Positions 1 through 7,720 are shown, numbered from the stretch's first letter. The stretch is DNA of 17,546 nucleotides from JACQBY01 sp041486115 (GCA_041486115.1 JBGPKT010000047.1:1-17546); one strand, 5' to 3'. Notes: generated by a model from the sequence alone, not told the origin. A program made the numbers and translations.

Positions 1-1265
1 GCGTCGTTGGTATGAAGCGTGCTGAGAACCAAATGCCCCGTCAACGCCGCTTTGACGGCGATTTCCGCTGTTTCAAAATCACGGATTTCCCCCACCATCA
101 CCACGTCGGGGTCCTGCCGGAGGAACGACCGGAGGGCCGCGGCAAAATTCAGGCCGATATCCTCTTTCATCTGAACCTGGTTAATTCCTTCCAGGTTATA
201 CTCGACCGGGTCCTCGGCGGTCATGATATTCATATCGATCGTATTAATATAATTGAGTGCCGAATACAGCGTGGTCGTTTTACCGCTTCCCGTCGGCCCT
301 GTCACAAGAACCATTCCCCACGGGCTTGAAACCGCTTTCATAAACTGTTCCATCGATTTGGGCTCAAAACCGAGTTTGGTCAGGTCTACGTTTAAATTTC
401 CTTTGTCCAGGATTCTCATCACGATTTTTTCGCCAAATAAGCAGGGGAGAACGGAAACACGGAAATCGACCTCTTTATCAGTCGTTTTCAGTTTAATTCT
501 TCCATCCTGGGGAAGCCGCCGCTCGGAAATATCGAGGTTTGACATAATTTTAATTCTGGAAATCAGGGCGGCTTTCATTTTCATGGGAGGCGCCATGACC
601 TCCATGAGGGAACCGTCAAGGCGGTAGCGTACCCGGAACTTTTTTTCATAGCATTCGATATGAATATCGCTGACTCCTTTTTTGATCGCCTCAACGAGAA
701 TGATATTCACCAGTTTGACAACCGGAGCGTCCTCTACCTCTGCCGTAAGCTTGCCGACATCGACGTCCTCCTCTTCGGAGGAAAGAACATCGACTTCTTC
801 GTCTTCTATATTCTGGAGCATCGTCTGGATCTGCTGGCTCGAATTGTAATACTTGGTCATGGCCGTCAGGATCCCGCTTTCTGAAGCCAGAACGGGAGAA
901 ACGTCGTACCCCGTCATGAATTTGATATCATCGATAGCAAAGATATTGGAAGGATCAATCATGGCGAGATGGAGCAATGAACCCGCTCGCTTGACCGGAA
1001 TGACTTTGTATTTCTGGACAAGCTCCGACGGAACAAGCTTTACCACGGCAGGATCGATTTCAGTCTTTAAAATATCAAGGTAAGGAATTCTGAGTTGAGT
1101 GCTTAAGAACTGGAGGAGCTTCATATCGTCCATCGCTCCCATTTTCACAAGAATAGAGGTGAAATTGCCTCCATCTTTTTTGAGCGTCATCAGCGCTTTC
1201 TGAAAATTTTCTTCGGTAATCAGCTTTGCCTGGACCAGTAATTTACCTATTTTTTCAGGGGCCAT
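1..1265 (-). CDS. pilB: Type IV pilus assembly ATPase PilB (3' part missing at window edge)
   Basis: Cytoplasmic hexameric ATPase that powers pilin polymerisation at the inner-membrane pilus machine. About 421 N-terminal residues are inside the window; the usual length is near 570. Residues 1-150 form the GspE/PilB N-terminal domain, with a MshEN-like opening (KIGKLLV, then LIxxxNFxxAL) in which several positions of the cyclic-di-GMP motif differ. The ATPase domain follows: VKLVN, SDIHIE, a Walker A GPTGSGKT at about residues 323-330 (bases 276-299), the Asp-box region, GEIRD, and TLHTND at the very edge. The C-terminal part, including the usual zinc-binding cysteines, lies outside. The ATG at 1263-1265 has a GGAG 5 nt upstream. 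It follows aroE by 131 bp on the same strand, an order I recall from Geobacter-like pil loci. GspE of type II secretion is the alternative, but the sequence reads as PilB. Confidence 0.93.
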   Translation of the reverse strand, partial: MAPEKIGKLLVQAKLITEENFQKALMTLKKDGGNFTSILVKMGAMDDMKLLQFLSTQLRIPYLDILKTEIDPAVVKLVPSELVQKYKVIPVKRAGSLLHLAMIDPSNIFAIDDIKFMTGYDVSPVLASESGILTAMTKYYNSSQQIQTMLQNIEDEEVDVLSSEEEDVDVGKLTAEVEDAPVVKLVNIILVEAIKKGVSDIHIECYEKKFRVRYRLDGSLMEVMAPPMKMKAALISRIKIMSNLDISERRLPQDGRIKLKTTDKEVDFRVSVLPCLFGEKIVMRILDKGNLNVDLTKLGFEPKSMEQFMKAVSSPWGMVLVTGPTGSGKTTTLYSALNYINTIDMNIMTAEDPVEYNLEGINQVQMKEDIGLNFAAALRSFLRQDPDVVMVGEIRDFETAEIAVKAALTGHLVLSTLHTND

Positions 1266-1396
1266 TCTCACTCCAAACAGAAAAAATTATTGAGAAAACA
1301 CGCTCAACGACCTGTTTTGAAGTGTATCCGCGAACCTTTTTTTTGTCAAACCACTGAAGATCAAACAGGAACGGCTTTTTGAAACCTGGCGCTTAT

Positions 1397-2236
1397 CTAA
1401 CGGAGGGTTTGGGCCATGAGGCGGACAGGGGGTATTTTTCCCGTCCAGATTTTAAAGGCTAAAGCTCCTTGATAAAGGAGCATGCTTAACCCGTTCAGGG
1501 TCTGGCACCCTTTTTTTCCGGCTCCGCGAAGAAAAGCGGTCATGGGAGGATTATAAATTAAATCGACGACTTTCAATCCTTTAAAAAAATAGTCAGGAGG
1601 ACAGGGGGAGGGGTCTCCGGGATGAAGGCCAAGGGAGGTTGCGTTGATCAAAAGATCGGACTGGCGGATAAAATCCTTTAACGCTTCTCCCTTTGAAGGA
1701 AAAACCGCGACAGGAATGAATGGAAAGCTTTTCTGGAGTTGTTTTTTTAACCTCTCGCCATTTGAAACCGTTCGATTGACAATCCCCAGCGATGCGGCCT
1801 GTTCAAGGCATATCTGTGAAGCAACTGCCTTTGCGGCTCCCCCGGCGCCAAGAATCACCACTTGTTTCTTATGAACGGAATATTGCCATTCTCTTTTCAG
1901 AGATTCAATAAAACCGGGCCCATCGGTGTTGTACCCTTTCAGCTTCCCTTTTTCAATCACGACAGTATTGACGGCTCCTATCAAGGAGGCTTCCCGGGAA
2001 ATTTGGTCCAGAAGAGGAACGATCCTTGTTTTATGCGGAACCGTGACGTTAAAACCCCTGAACCCGAGAAGTTTAAGAGCCAGGACCCCCTTCTTCAAGT
2101 CTTTCGGAAAAAGATCAAACGGGAGATAGCAGTAATCCAGACTAAGCGCATCGAACGCGGCCTGGTGCATTTGCGGAGACAACGATTGGGATACAGGATG
2201 GCCGATGATCGCCACACAACGGGTTTTTCCGGTCAT
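1397..2236 (-). CDS. aroE: Shikimate dehydrogenase (NADP+)
   Basis: Reduces 3-dehydroshikimate to shikimate in the chorismate/aromatic amino acid pathway in the cytoplasm. The 279-aa length is typical. Visible motifs are the substrate-binding SQSLSPxMH (from residue 16), NVTVPHK with catalytic Lys69, NTDG with catalytic Asp105, the nucleotide-binding loop GAGGAAKA from residue 130, the NRT motif associated with NADP use, and NATSLG. The start codon overlaps the stop of the upstream DUF512 gene as ATGA (2233-2236). No good Shine-Dalgarno sequence precedes it, so translation probably depends on coupling to the upstream gene. It is the third gene of the pgsA operon, and pilB follows. Confidence 0.96.
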   Translation of the reverse strand: MTGKTRCVAIIGHPVSQSLSPQMHQAAFDALSLDYCYLPFDLFPKDLKKGVLALKLLGFRGFNVTVPHKTRIVPLLDQISREASLIGAVNTVVIEKGKLKGYNTDGPGFIESLKREWQYSVHKKQVVILGAGGAAKAVASQICLEQAASLGIVNRTVSNGERLKKQLQKSFPFIPVAVFPSKGEALKDFIRQSDLLINATSLGLHPGDPSPCPPDYFFKGLKVVDLIYNPPMTAFLRGAGKKGCQTLNGLSMLLYQGALAFKIWTGKIPPVRLMAQTLR

Positions 2237-3564
2237 GGCGACAGACTTTCTATGAACTGAAACAGTCCTTTTGCATTGGATTCCACGGACACGACCGGAA
2301 CTCCCAGTTCCTCTTCGAGAGTGTTGAAAGGAGTATCATCAAGAAACAGATGGCTTTCTTCGTTTAGCGCGACCGAGGGCACCAGCAGCGCGTCGCCGAG
2401 ACTTTTCCCTTTTAATTGCGATAGGATGTCCCTTCCGACAATGAGTCCGGTCATGGTGACGGAATGGCCTAGAAAATCATTGACGATCGGAAAGAGTTGA
2501 AAGGTCAGCCCCTGGATCTTGATCCCCTCCAGGATCTTTTTGAAATAATCATAAAAAGAAACCCCCGTGACAATGGAAATGGTTTTTTTCTTTTTTAATT
2601 TTTTGAACAGCGCCTCAGCGAGGATGTCACTCTCCGAAAGGAAGGCTGAAACCATCCCCACGCCATTTTCCAGTTGAGGAAGATCTTCGTAGTACTCGAT
2701 GGCCGGAACAGGAATCTTCCCGATGATAAACATTTCATCCGCAGGGAAAACAAACGGATATCCGAACTCTTTTTTGAAGCCTTTTTGCCATTGATGAATT
2801 TTATGAATAACCTCCCGGGCATATTCAGGAGTCACCTTTTCGAGCGGAGCCAGTTTTTCCCTGAATTTCGTCAAACCGACAGGAACAATGGCCAATGACA
2901 TCACGCGGGGATAGAATGTTGCGAGATCAAAAACGCTTTTTTCCAGATAGTTGCCGTCATTCAATCCGGGAGTCAGGACTATCTGGGTATGGAGCCGTAT
3001 CCCCTCCCCGGTCAGTTCAGAAATCTGCTGGAGGATGGGAGGCGCATGGTCATTCTGTAACACTTTCTTTCTTAATTCGACATCGGTCGTATGAACCGAA
3101 ATATAAAGGGGCGACAATTTTTGTTCAAAAATCCGCTCTTTATCTTTTTTAGATAAATTCGTCAGGGTAATATAATTCCCGTACATAAAGGAGAACCTGT
3201 AATCTTCGTCCCTGATATAAAGGGATTTCCGGTAACCCTCCGGCATCTGGTCCACAAAACAGAACTCGCATTCGTTGGGACACTGGCGGATTTTCATCGG
3301 CGGAAACTCAAGCCCCAGATCTTCGTCATACCCCTTTTCGATGTCAAGCTCCCATCTCTCGCCATTTTTTTTTCCGATTTCAACCAGAAGGTTTTCTTCG
3401 GCAATAAAAAATCGGTAATCAATCACGTCGCGGGGGAGTTTTCCGTTAATGGTCAAAAGCTCGTCTCCCGGTTCGATATCCATCTCTTCGCCGATGCTCC
3501 CCGGTTCGACGCCGGTAATCGATAACCCTGCGGGCATCATTTGTTTTTCATGATGAATGATCAT
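2233..3564 (-). CDS. DUF512 family protein: PDZ-like domain plus radical-SAM-type CxxxCxxC
   Basis: A 443-aa protein of the DUF512/YtgP-like conserved family, function unknown. Residues about 13-60 look like a PDZ-like segment (GVEPGSIGEEMDIEPGDELLTING in two pieces). Cys95, Cys99 and Cys102 form a CxxxCxxC cluster followed by Phe, as in radical SAM 4Fe-4S sites. The middle contains YITLTNL and SVHTTD-like strands, and the C-terminal DUF512 domain follows. No signal peptide is visible, so it is probably cytoplasmic. GGAG lies 9 nt before the ATG, which overlaps the pgsA stop as ATGA (3561-3564). A downstream Met9/Met10 start is possible but less favoured. Family assignment is firm; the reaction is not known to me. 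Confidence 0.9.
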   Translation of the reverse strand: MIIHHEKQMMPAGLSITGVEPGSIGEEMDIEPGDELLTINGKLPRDVIDYRFFIAEENLLVEIGKKNGERWELDIEKGYDEDLGLEFPPMKIRQCPNECEFCFVDQMPEGYRKSLYIRDEDYRFSFMYGNYITLTNLSKKDKERIFEQKLSPLYISVHTTDVELRKKVLQNDHAPPILQQISELTGEGIRLHTQIVLTPGLNDGNYLEKSVFDLATFYPRVMSLAIVPVGLTKFREKLAPLEKVTPEYAREVIHKIHQWQKGFKKEFGYPFVFPADEMFIIGKIPVPAIEYYEDLPQLENGVGMVSAFLSESDILAEALFKKLKKKKTISIVTGVSFYDYFKKILEGIKIQGLTFQLFPIVNDFLGHSVTMTGLIVGRDILSQLKGKSLGDALLVPSVALNEESHLFLDDTPFNTLEEELGVPVVSVESNAKGLFQFIESLSP

Positions 3565-4082
3565 TTTACGACACTCCTGTAAAGATAATGGAAACCCGAA
3601 AAGAGCGTAAAGGCCATGGTGATCAACATCAGCAAAAAGAGGCTTTTCGGATTTTTGTCGCCTGTCATAAAGAAAAGAACAAATAATAGATATAGAAATT
3701 GCAGAACCGTCGAAACTTTTCCGGCAAGGGTAGGCGTAATATTCACTTTCATTTCGATCATATCCATTAAAATCGTTCCAAGAACTAAAATCAAATCGCG
3801 GCTGACCATCGTCACTGAAAACCAGACAGGAACGACGCCGGTGATTGAAAGGGTAATAAAAGAAGCCACCAGAAATAGCTTATCGGCCACAGGGTCGAGA
3901 TACGTTCCCAGCAATGTCCTCTGGTTCGCCAGCCGGGCAATCAAGCCATCCAATCCGTCCGTAATAAATGCCAAAATAAAAATACCCAGGGCCAGCGTAT
4001 AATACTTATAAATGAGGCAATTGATCAGGAAAGGGATTAAAACGATACGGAAAAGCGTGAGAAAATTAGGAATATTGATCAT
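3561..4082 (-). CDS. pgsA: CDP-diacylglycerol-glycerol-3-phosphate 3-phosphatidyltransferase
   Basis: Inner-membrane CDP-alcohol phosphatidyltransferase making phosphatidylglycerol phosphate, the first committed step to phosphatidylglycerol and cardiolipin. The 173 aa include the complete family motif: Asp42, Asp45-Gly46, Ala49-Arg50, Gly59, Asp63 and Asp67. The N-terminus (MINIPNFLTLFRI) matches the conserved family opening, which fixes the ATG at 4082. Several hydrophobic helices follow (about 13-40, 70-95, 125-170). It is the first gene of the operon with the DUF512 protein and aroE. The consensus promoter directly upstream would leave a leader of only about 5 nt. Phosphatidylserine or other CDP-alcohol transferases are less likely given length and N-terminus. 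Confidence 0.92.
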   Translation of the reverse strand: MINIPNFLTLFRIVLIPFLINCLIYKYYTLALGIFILAFITDGLDGLIARLANQRTLLGTYLDPVADKLFLVASFITLSITGVVPVWFSVTMVSRDLILVLGTILMDMIEMKVNITPTLAGKVSTVLQFLYLLFVLFFMTGDKNPKSLFLLMLITMAFTLFSGFHYLYRSVVK

Positions 4083-4093
4083 TGTCTTTTTTG

Positions 4094-4123
4094 ATTATAT
4101 GTACCCCCTGGCCCGATTGTCAA
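4094..4123 (-). promoter_or_regulatory. Sigma-70-type promoter for pgsA-DUF512-aroE
   Basis: On the minus strand a perfect TTGACA (4118-4123) is followed after 18 bp by a perfect TATAAT (4094-4099). Transcription should start near 4087, only about 5 nt before the pgsA ATG at 4082, with no Shine-Dalgarno visible. Confidence 0.8.
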
Positions 4124-4150
4124 CCAGGAGTAATGGAATATAAGTTTTTC

Positions 4151-4179
4151 TTTACAAAAATTCATAATTCCTGTATAAA
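4151..4179 (+). promoter_or_regulatory. Sigma-70-type promoter for the 4235-6776 gene group
   Basis: TTTACA (4151-4156) and TATAAA (4174-4179) are separated by 17 bp in an AT-rich stretch. The predicted start near 4186 gives a leader of about 50 nt with GGAGAG at 4225-4230, 4 nt before the ATG at 4235. It lies back to back with the pgsA promoter. Confidence 0.65.
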
Positions 4180-4234
4180 AATACACTAATAAATAGGTCC
4201 CTTCCCATCCATCTGGCTTTAAGTTGGAGAGCGC

Positions 4235-4513
4235 ATGACACCGGCAGAAATCCATCAAGTCGAAGGTTTTGATCCAAGGAAGCGCTCATTTAACAGGAAC
4301 CTTTCTGTTTTTAAAAAAGAGCAGACTTACTTCATAAAATTCAGCTATGAAGAGTCTCATCTGGAAACGCCCCTCTTTCAGACTCCTGCAGAGGCCGTTG
4401 CATCGCTGGCCAGAATGCTTGAAGATAAAAACTTCACCCTCTTGAGAACTAGAATTAACTTTAAAGGAGAGAAGTATTTAACCGAACTGGAACCCTGGAT
4501 CAATCACTCATGA
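4235..4513 (+). CDS. Unrecognised 92-aa protein upstream of the PilZ gene
   Basis: I do not recognise a family. The 92-aa product is soluble and mixed in charge, without signal peptide or membrane segment. A central stretch (about 28-40) looks like a beta-hairpin (TYFIKFSYEESH), followed by a short helix (PAEAVASLARMLED) and a C-terminal strand. The gene has a good Shine-Dalgarno (GGAGAG) and a consensus promoter. Its stop overlaps the PilZ gene start as ATGA (4510-4513), so the two proteins are probably made together and may act together. That it is a real gene is supported by signals and coupling rather than by homology. Confidence 0.72.
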   Translation: MTPAEIHQVEGFDPRKRSFNRNLSVFKKEQTYFIKFSYEESHLETPLFQTPAEAVASLARMLEDKNFTLLRTRINFKGEKYLTELEPWINHS

Positions 4514-5037
4514 ATTTTCCCGCGCTGAATTGTTCAAAGTTCAAAAATTATTCCCTGCGGGTAAACCCTGCCGAAGAAACGATCTCCTTATATCATTCAG
4601 AAGGCCTCCTTGTTAAATCCATCAGGCTGGAAGAACTATTCGGGTTACTACTGGAATCCAATAAAAGCCTCCTCCGAAAAAACTTGAGAACCTCTCTCGC
4701 GGTAAAAATCAAATATCAAAACTCCTCGGGCGTCTGGAACGAGAGTATTACCGGAACTTTAGGAACGGGAGGCCTCTTCATTGAAACTCCGGAACCCCTT
4801 CAAAAAGGATCCGAGTTCAATATTGAATTTACGCTTCCCGACACGCCGCTGCGGGTCATCAGCGCCAGGGGCAAAGTGGTCTGGACCAGGAATCAACTTG
4901 AAAAGATTCTCTATTTCCCCGGAATGGGGATGGAGTTCGTCAATATTTCTGATGACGAAAAATCAGCTATTCGCCGCATGATCATGTCCATAAATAAATC
5001 GCGGGGCATCCAGATCGGAACGGCCGATCAGGTTTAG
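4510..5037 (+). CDS. PilZ-domain protein with degenerate cyclic-di-GMP motif
   Basis: A 175-aa protein. Residues 1-50 form an unassigned N-terminal segment (NYSLRVNPAEETISLYHSEG and onward). Residues about 55-165 resemble a PilZ domain of the type common in Deltaproteobacteria (GGLFIETPEPLQKGS, then GKVVW and GMGMEFVNISDDE). The first half of the ligand motif, RxxxR, is present as Arg56 and Arg60. The second half, normally (D/N)xSxxG, reads T83-L-G85-T-G-G88: the Asp/Asn and the Ser are replaced and the Gly is kept. The protein may therefore bind cyclic-di-GMP weakly or not at all and act by protein contact instead. It is probably cytoplasmic and translationally coupled to the 92-aa protein. 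Confidence 0.85.
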   Translation: MNFPALNCSKFKNYSLRVNPAEETISLYHSEGLLVKSIRLEELFGLLLESNKSLLRKNLRTSLAVKIKYQNSSGVWNESITGTLGTGGLFIETPEPLQKGSEFNIEFTLPDTPLRVISARGKVVWTRNQLEKILYFPGMGMEFVNISDDEKSAIRRMIMSINKSRGIQIGTADQV

Positions 5038-5106
5038 CTTGCCTTCCATTCCCTCCCATGATAAATTACCCAAACTCATTATGGATCATTTTTAAAGGAG
5101 AATATT

Positions 5107-5898
5107 GTGAAAAAACTCAGCATTTTAACGATTGGTCTGGTTTCCCTTTTAGCCTGTCCGGCTTTATCCGAAGAGCTGGCAAATGTCAACGGTGTCTCCA
5201 TTACCACCGACGATTACCAGAAGGCCATAGCCTCAGTCCCTCCCCAATCAAGAGCCCAGCTTGCCAATCCTGACGAAAAAAAGAAATTCGTCAATATTCT
5301 TGTCGACCGCGAACTTCTAACTCAAGAAGGCAAAAAAGCCGGAATGGACAAAGACCCGGTCTTTCTTGACGAAGTTGAACAGGCAAAAAAAGAGATCCTG
5401 GTGAATATGATGGTTCAGAAATTAAATAAAGATAAGGTAACCGACCAAGCGATCCGTTCTTACTTCAATAAAAACATCAAAGACTTCCAGATGATTCACG
5501 CAGCCCATATTCTTGTCAAGACCGAAGAAGAAGCTAAAAAGATTAAGAAAGAGCTCTCTGCAGGCGGAAACTTCGAGGAATTGGCCAAGAAATATTCTAC
5601 CGACACGTCGAATGCCCAACGGGGCGGAGACCTCAGTTTTTTTAATAGAAAACAGATGGTTAAACCTTTTGCAGACCTTGCCTTTACTTTGAAACCCAAT
5701 GAAATGGGGGGGCCTATAAAAACTCAGTTCGGTTTCCATCTCATTAAAGTTCTCGAAGTGAAAAACCCTAAATTTGAGGAGTTAACTCAGGAAAATACCC
5801 GAGCGATCCGGAGCGAAGTCCTTAACAGTGAAATTGAAAAAATGAAATCCGCGGGAAAAGTCAAACTGAACCAGGATGTTCTGAAGAAATTAAACTAA
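5107..5898 (+). CDS. Exported parvulin-type peptidyl-prolyl isomerase (SurA/PrsA-like)
   Basis: A 263-aa folding helper for proteins outside the cytoplasm. The signal sequence is at residues 1-21. Cleavage could follow ALS (19-21) as a soluble periplasmic protein, but LLAC (14-17) also resembles a lipobox, so a PrsA-like lipoprotein is possible. Residues 22-125 form a helical SurA N-like chaperone region (VNGVSITTDDY, RELLTQEGKKAGMD). Residues about 133-222 are the PpiC rotamase domain, with HAAHILVKT, FEELAKKYSTDTS, GGDLSFF and FGFHLIKV. The start is GTG at 5107, chosen because AAAGGAG ends 6 nt upstream. A weak promoter-like pair (TTGCCT at 5039, TAAATT at 5062, 17-bp spacing) lies in the 69-bp gap after the PilZ gene. 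The hydrolase gene follows after 8 bp. Confidence 0.92.
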   Translation: MKKLSILTIGLVSLLACPALSEELANVNGVSITTDDYQKAIASVPPQSRAQLANPDEKKKFVNILVDRELLTQEGKKAGMDKDPVFLDEVEQAKKEILVNMMVQKLNKDKVTDQAIRSYFNKNIKDFQMIHAAHILVKTEEEAKKIKKELSAGGNFEELAKKYSTDTSNAQRGGDLSFFNRKQMVKPFADLAFTLKPNEMGGPIKTQFGFHLIKVLEVKNPKFEELTQENTRAIRSEVLNSEIEKMKSAGKVKLNQDVLKKLN

Positions 5899-5906
5899 CC
5901 CGGCGA

Positions 5907-6776
5907 ATGATAAGAATGAAAACAGGCTTTAAGGTCTTATTTGTTTCTCTTCTCCTTTCTCTCATATCTGCTCCATCGTTTGGAGCGGATATTGCCGACA
6001 CCGCAAGCACGAAGTCTGTCATCGGCAAGGGTATTCAGCTCACCTGGCTGGGACAGTCTGGCTTTAAAATCGTCTCCCCCGGTGGAAAGGTTATTTTAAT
6101 TGATCCCTGGGCCGCTGGAAATACTCTCTATCCGTATAAGAACGCTTCGGGGGAACCTGATCTTACCCCGCTCCTTGACGCCAATATCATTCTGGTCACC
6201 CACGGCCACTTCGACCACCTCGGAGACACCATTCCGATTGCAACAAACCCTTCGGCCAGGAAAGATTTAAAAATTGTCACCATTTTTGAGATAATGACTT
6301 ATTTATGGCAGGAAGGGGTGGAGCAAAACAAACTGACCCCCATGAACATCGGCGGTACTGTTAAAATAGGGAACATCCGGATCACCATGCTCAAGGCGGT
6401 TCATAGCTCCGGGATAGGACCCTTTGGCGCAAAAAGCCTGGTCTATGGCGGGGAAGCGGCTGGATTTATTATTGAATTTGAAAATGGATTTAAAATCTAT
6501 CATGCCGGCGATACGGCGTTATTCGGCGAAATGAAATCGTATAACACCTTTTATCATCCCAATCTGATGATGCTTCCCATCGGCGGGATTTTCACCATGG
6601 GGCCAAAAGAAGCGGCCATGGCAGCCGACTTTGTTCACCCTCAATTCGTCATTCCGATGCATTATGGAGGAACGTTTGACCTTCCGGGAAAACCCGAAGA
6701 GTTTAAACTCGCCATGGGTAAACGTGGAAAAGGGATTAAAGTGATTGTCCCCGTTCCAGGCCAACCCATCCATTAA
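5907..6776 (+). CDS. Exported metallo-beta-lactamase-fold hydrolase (UPF0173/YtkL-like)
   Basis: A 289-aa protein with a signal peptide (about 1-27, cleavage near SFGA). A metallo-beta-lactamase fold of the UPF0173 (YtkL/UlaG-like) type follows: LTWLGQSGFKI, LIDPW, the metal motif His99-x-His101-x-Asp103-His104, then AVHSSG, YHAGDTALF with a metal-binding Asp, and a final MHYGG. All expected metal ligands seem present, so it should be an active di-metal hydrolase; the substrate is unknown. Cytoplasmic members of the family are shorter, about 225 aa; here the extra length includes the export signal. It is 8 bp downstream of the isomerase gene and probably cotranscribed. The start could be ATG 5907 or ATG 5916, and neither has a strong Shine-Dalgarno. 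Confidence 0.88.
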   Translation: MIRMKTGFKVLFVSLLLSLISAPSFGADIADTASTKSVIGKGIQLTWLGQSGFKIVSPGGKVILIDPWAAGNTLYPYKNASGEPDLTPLLDANIILVTHGHFDHLGDTIPIATNPSARKDLKIVTIFEIMTYLWQEGVEQNKLTPMNIGGTVKIGNIRITMLKAVHSSGIGPFGAKSLVYGGEAAGFIIEFENGFKIYHAGDTALFGEMKSYNTFYHPNLMMLPIGGIFTMGPKEAAMAADFVHPQFVIPMHYGGTFDLPGKPEEFKLAMGKRGKGIKVIVPVPGQPIH

Positions 6777-6976
6777 CTTCCATATAACTTATAGGACGTC
6801 CCTTATTACACGGAACACCGGAGATTTTAAAAACATTCCGAATCTTTCCTTATGACACGTATAGATTGAACGAGAACTTCTTACTTCCTGAAATCAACAA
6901 TTAAATCTCCTTTAAAAACCTGCATATTCCAAACTGTAATTTCTGGCCTTTCTCTTTATTAAAATGCGCTTTCTAT

Positions 6977-7005
6977 TTGAATTTATAGGAATTATCCTAT
7001 ATAAT
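6977..7005 (+). promoter_or_regulatory. vapBC promoter with overlapping palindromic operator
   Basis: TTGAAT (6977-6982) and a perfect TATAAT (7000-7005) are spaced by 17 bp. Between and into the -10 box lies an inverted repeat, TATAGGA (6984-6990) and TCCTATA (6995-7001), with a 4-nt centre. A ribbon-helix-helix antitoxin bound there would block RNA polymerase, the usual autoregulation of such pairs. The rest of 6777-6976 is AT-rich, with no gene or clear terminator visible. Confidence 0.7.
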
Positions 7006-7037
7006 TACCTATGTATTATTTTGAAAAGGAGAAAGTT

Positions 7038-7298
7038 ATGGCTACGACCACGAAGCAGGCGAATTTTCTTTTGCCGGAAGATTTGCTCGATGAATTAAAG
7101 AAAGCAGTTCCAGGGCGTCAACAGAGCAAGGTGGTGGCCGAAGCCCTTAGAAAGGAGCTTAAGCACCTTAAATTGAAAAAGTCCGTTCAGGACTCTTTTG
7201 GAGCTTGGAAGGAAAAGGATCATCCCGAATTAAAGGAAGGGACAGAAGAATTCGTCCGGAAACTAAGAAAATCAACCCGGCTGACCCGCATCCGATGA
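7038..7298 (+). CDS. vapB: Ribbon-helix-helix antitoxin of a VapBC-type pair
   Basis: An 86-aa antitoxin that should bind and neutralise the downstream PIN toxin and repress its own promoter. The N-terminal half fits a ribbon-helix-helix DNA-binding domain: a beta strand (KQANFLLP), helix 1 (EDLLDELKKAV), a turn (PGRQQ) and helix 2 (SKVVAEALRKEL). The charged C-terminal half (SFGAWKEKDHPELKEG and onward) is the expected toxin-binding tail. I chose the ATG at 7038 because AAAAGGAG lies 7 nt before it. The in-frame ATG at 7011 sits at the predicted transcription start and lacks a Shine-Dalgarno. The stop overlaps the toxin start as ATGA. The exact antitoxin family is unassigned. Confidence 0.85.
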   Translation: MATTTKQANFLLPEDLLDELKKAVPGRQQSKVVAEALRKELKHLKLKKSVQDSFGAWKEKDHPELKEGTEEFVRKLRKSTRLTRIR

Positions 7299-7720
7299 AA
7301 AACATTGTTCTGGATACCGATATCCTCATCAACTTCTTAAGAGGCCGTGAAAAAGCTAGAACTTTTCTCTCTTCGTTAATTGATGAAGCGACCCTTTATT
7401 GTTCCGTGATTACTATTGCGGAGATATTTTCGGGGATGAGAGAGCAGGAAAAAAAGAAAACCGAAGAACTCCTGGACAGTTTGAATATAATAGAAGTTAC
7501 TAAAAAGATCGCTGAAAAAGCGGGGAGTTATAAAAACAGGATCAAAAGTCAGAACCTCGAACTGGATGATTGCCTGATTGCCGCCTCGGCACAGTCAATA
7601 GATGCCATTCTTGCCACAGGAAATACCAAACATTATCCAATGACCGATATCAAAAAGATGGCCGTCTCGGGCCACAACGATTTAACCAAACAGATTGTGG
7701 ATGATTTTTTATTATCCTAA
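7295..7720 (+). CDS. vapC: VapC-type PIN-domain ribonuclease toxin
   Basis: A 141-aa PIN-domain endoribonuclease, the toxin of a type II toxin-antitoxin pair; relatives cut tRNA or rRNA. The acidic metal-binding residues are visible: Asp7 and Asp9 in VLDTDILINFLRG, Glu43 in ITIAEIFSG, Asp91 and Asp92 in LELDDCLIAASA, and Asn110 in ATGNTKHYP at the fourth position. The start is the ATG at 7295, which overlaps the antitoxin stop by 4 nt and gives the canonical PIN opening (MKNIVLDTD). The frame stays open upstream to 7205, but that stretch only overlaps antitoxin coding sequence. All active-site positions are kept, so it appears functional. Confidence 0.93.
   Translation: MKNIVLDTDILINFLRGREKARTFLSSLIDEATLYCSVITIAEIFSGMREQEKKKTEELLDSLNIIEVTKKIAEKAGSYKNRIKSQNLELDDCLIAASAQSIDAILATGNTKHYPMTDIKKMAVSGHNDLTKQIVDDFLLS

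Noticed and set aside
1170..1265. Firm cyclic-di-GMP site in the PilB N-terminus
   Set aside because: The MshEN-like motif is degenerate at several positions, so binding cannot be claimed.
1862..2260. 132-aa open frame on the plus strand over aroE
   Set aside because: Antisense to a clear aroE, no recognisable domain; a shadow frame. The same applies to frames at 12-1083, 2595-3152, 3616-4002, 5422-5739 and 9637-9972.
7011..7037. ATG 7011 as antitoxin start
   Set aside because: It lies at the predicted transcription start without a Shine-Dalgarno; ATG 7038 has AAAAGGAG at good spacing.
7205..7294. Longer toxin N-terminus
   Set aside because: This segment is antitoxin coding sequence read in another frame; PIN toxins begin at the MKNIVLDTD-type opening.
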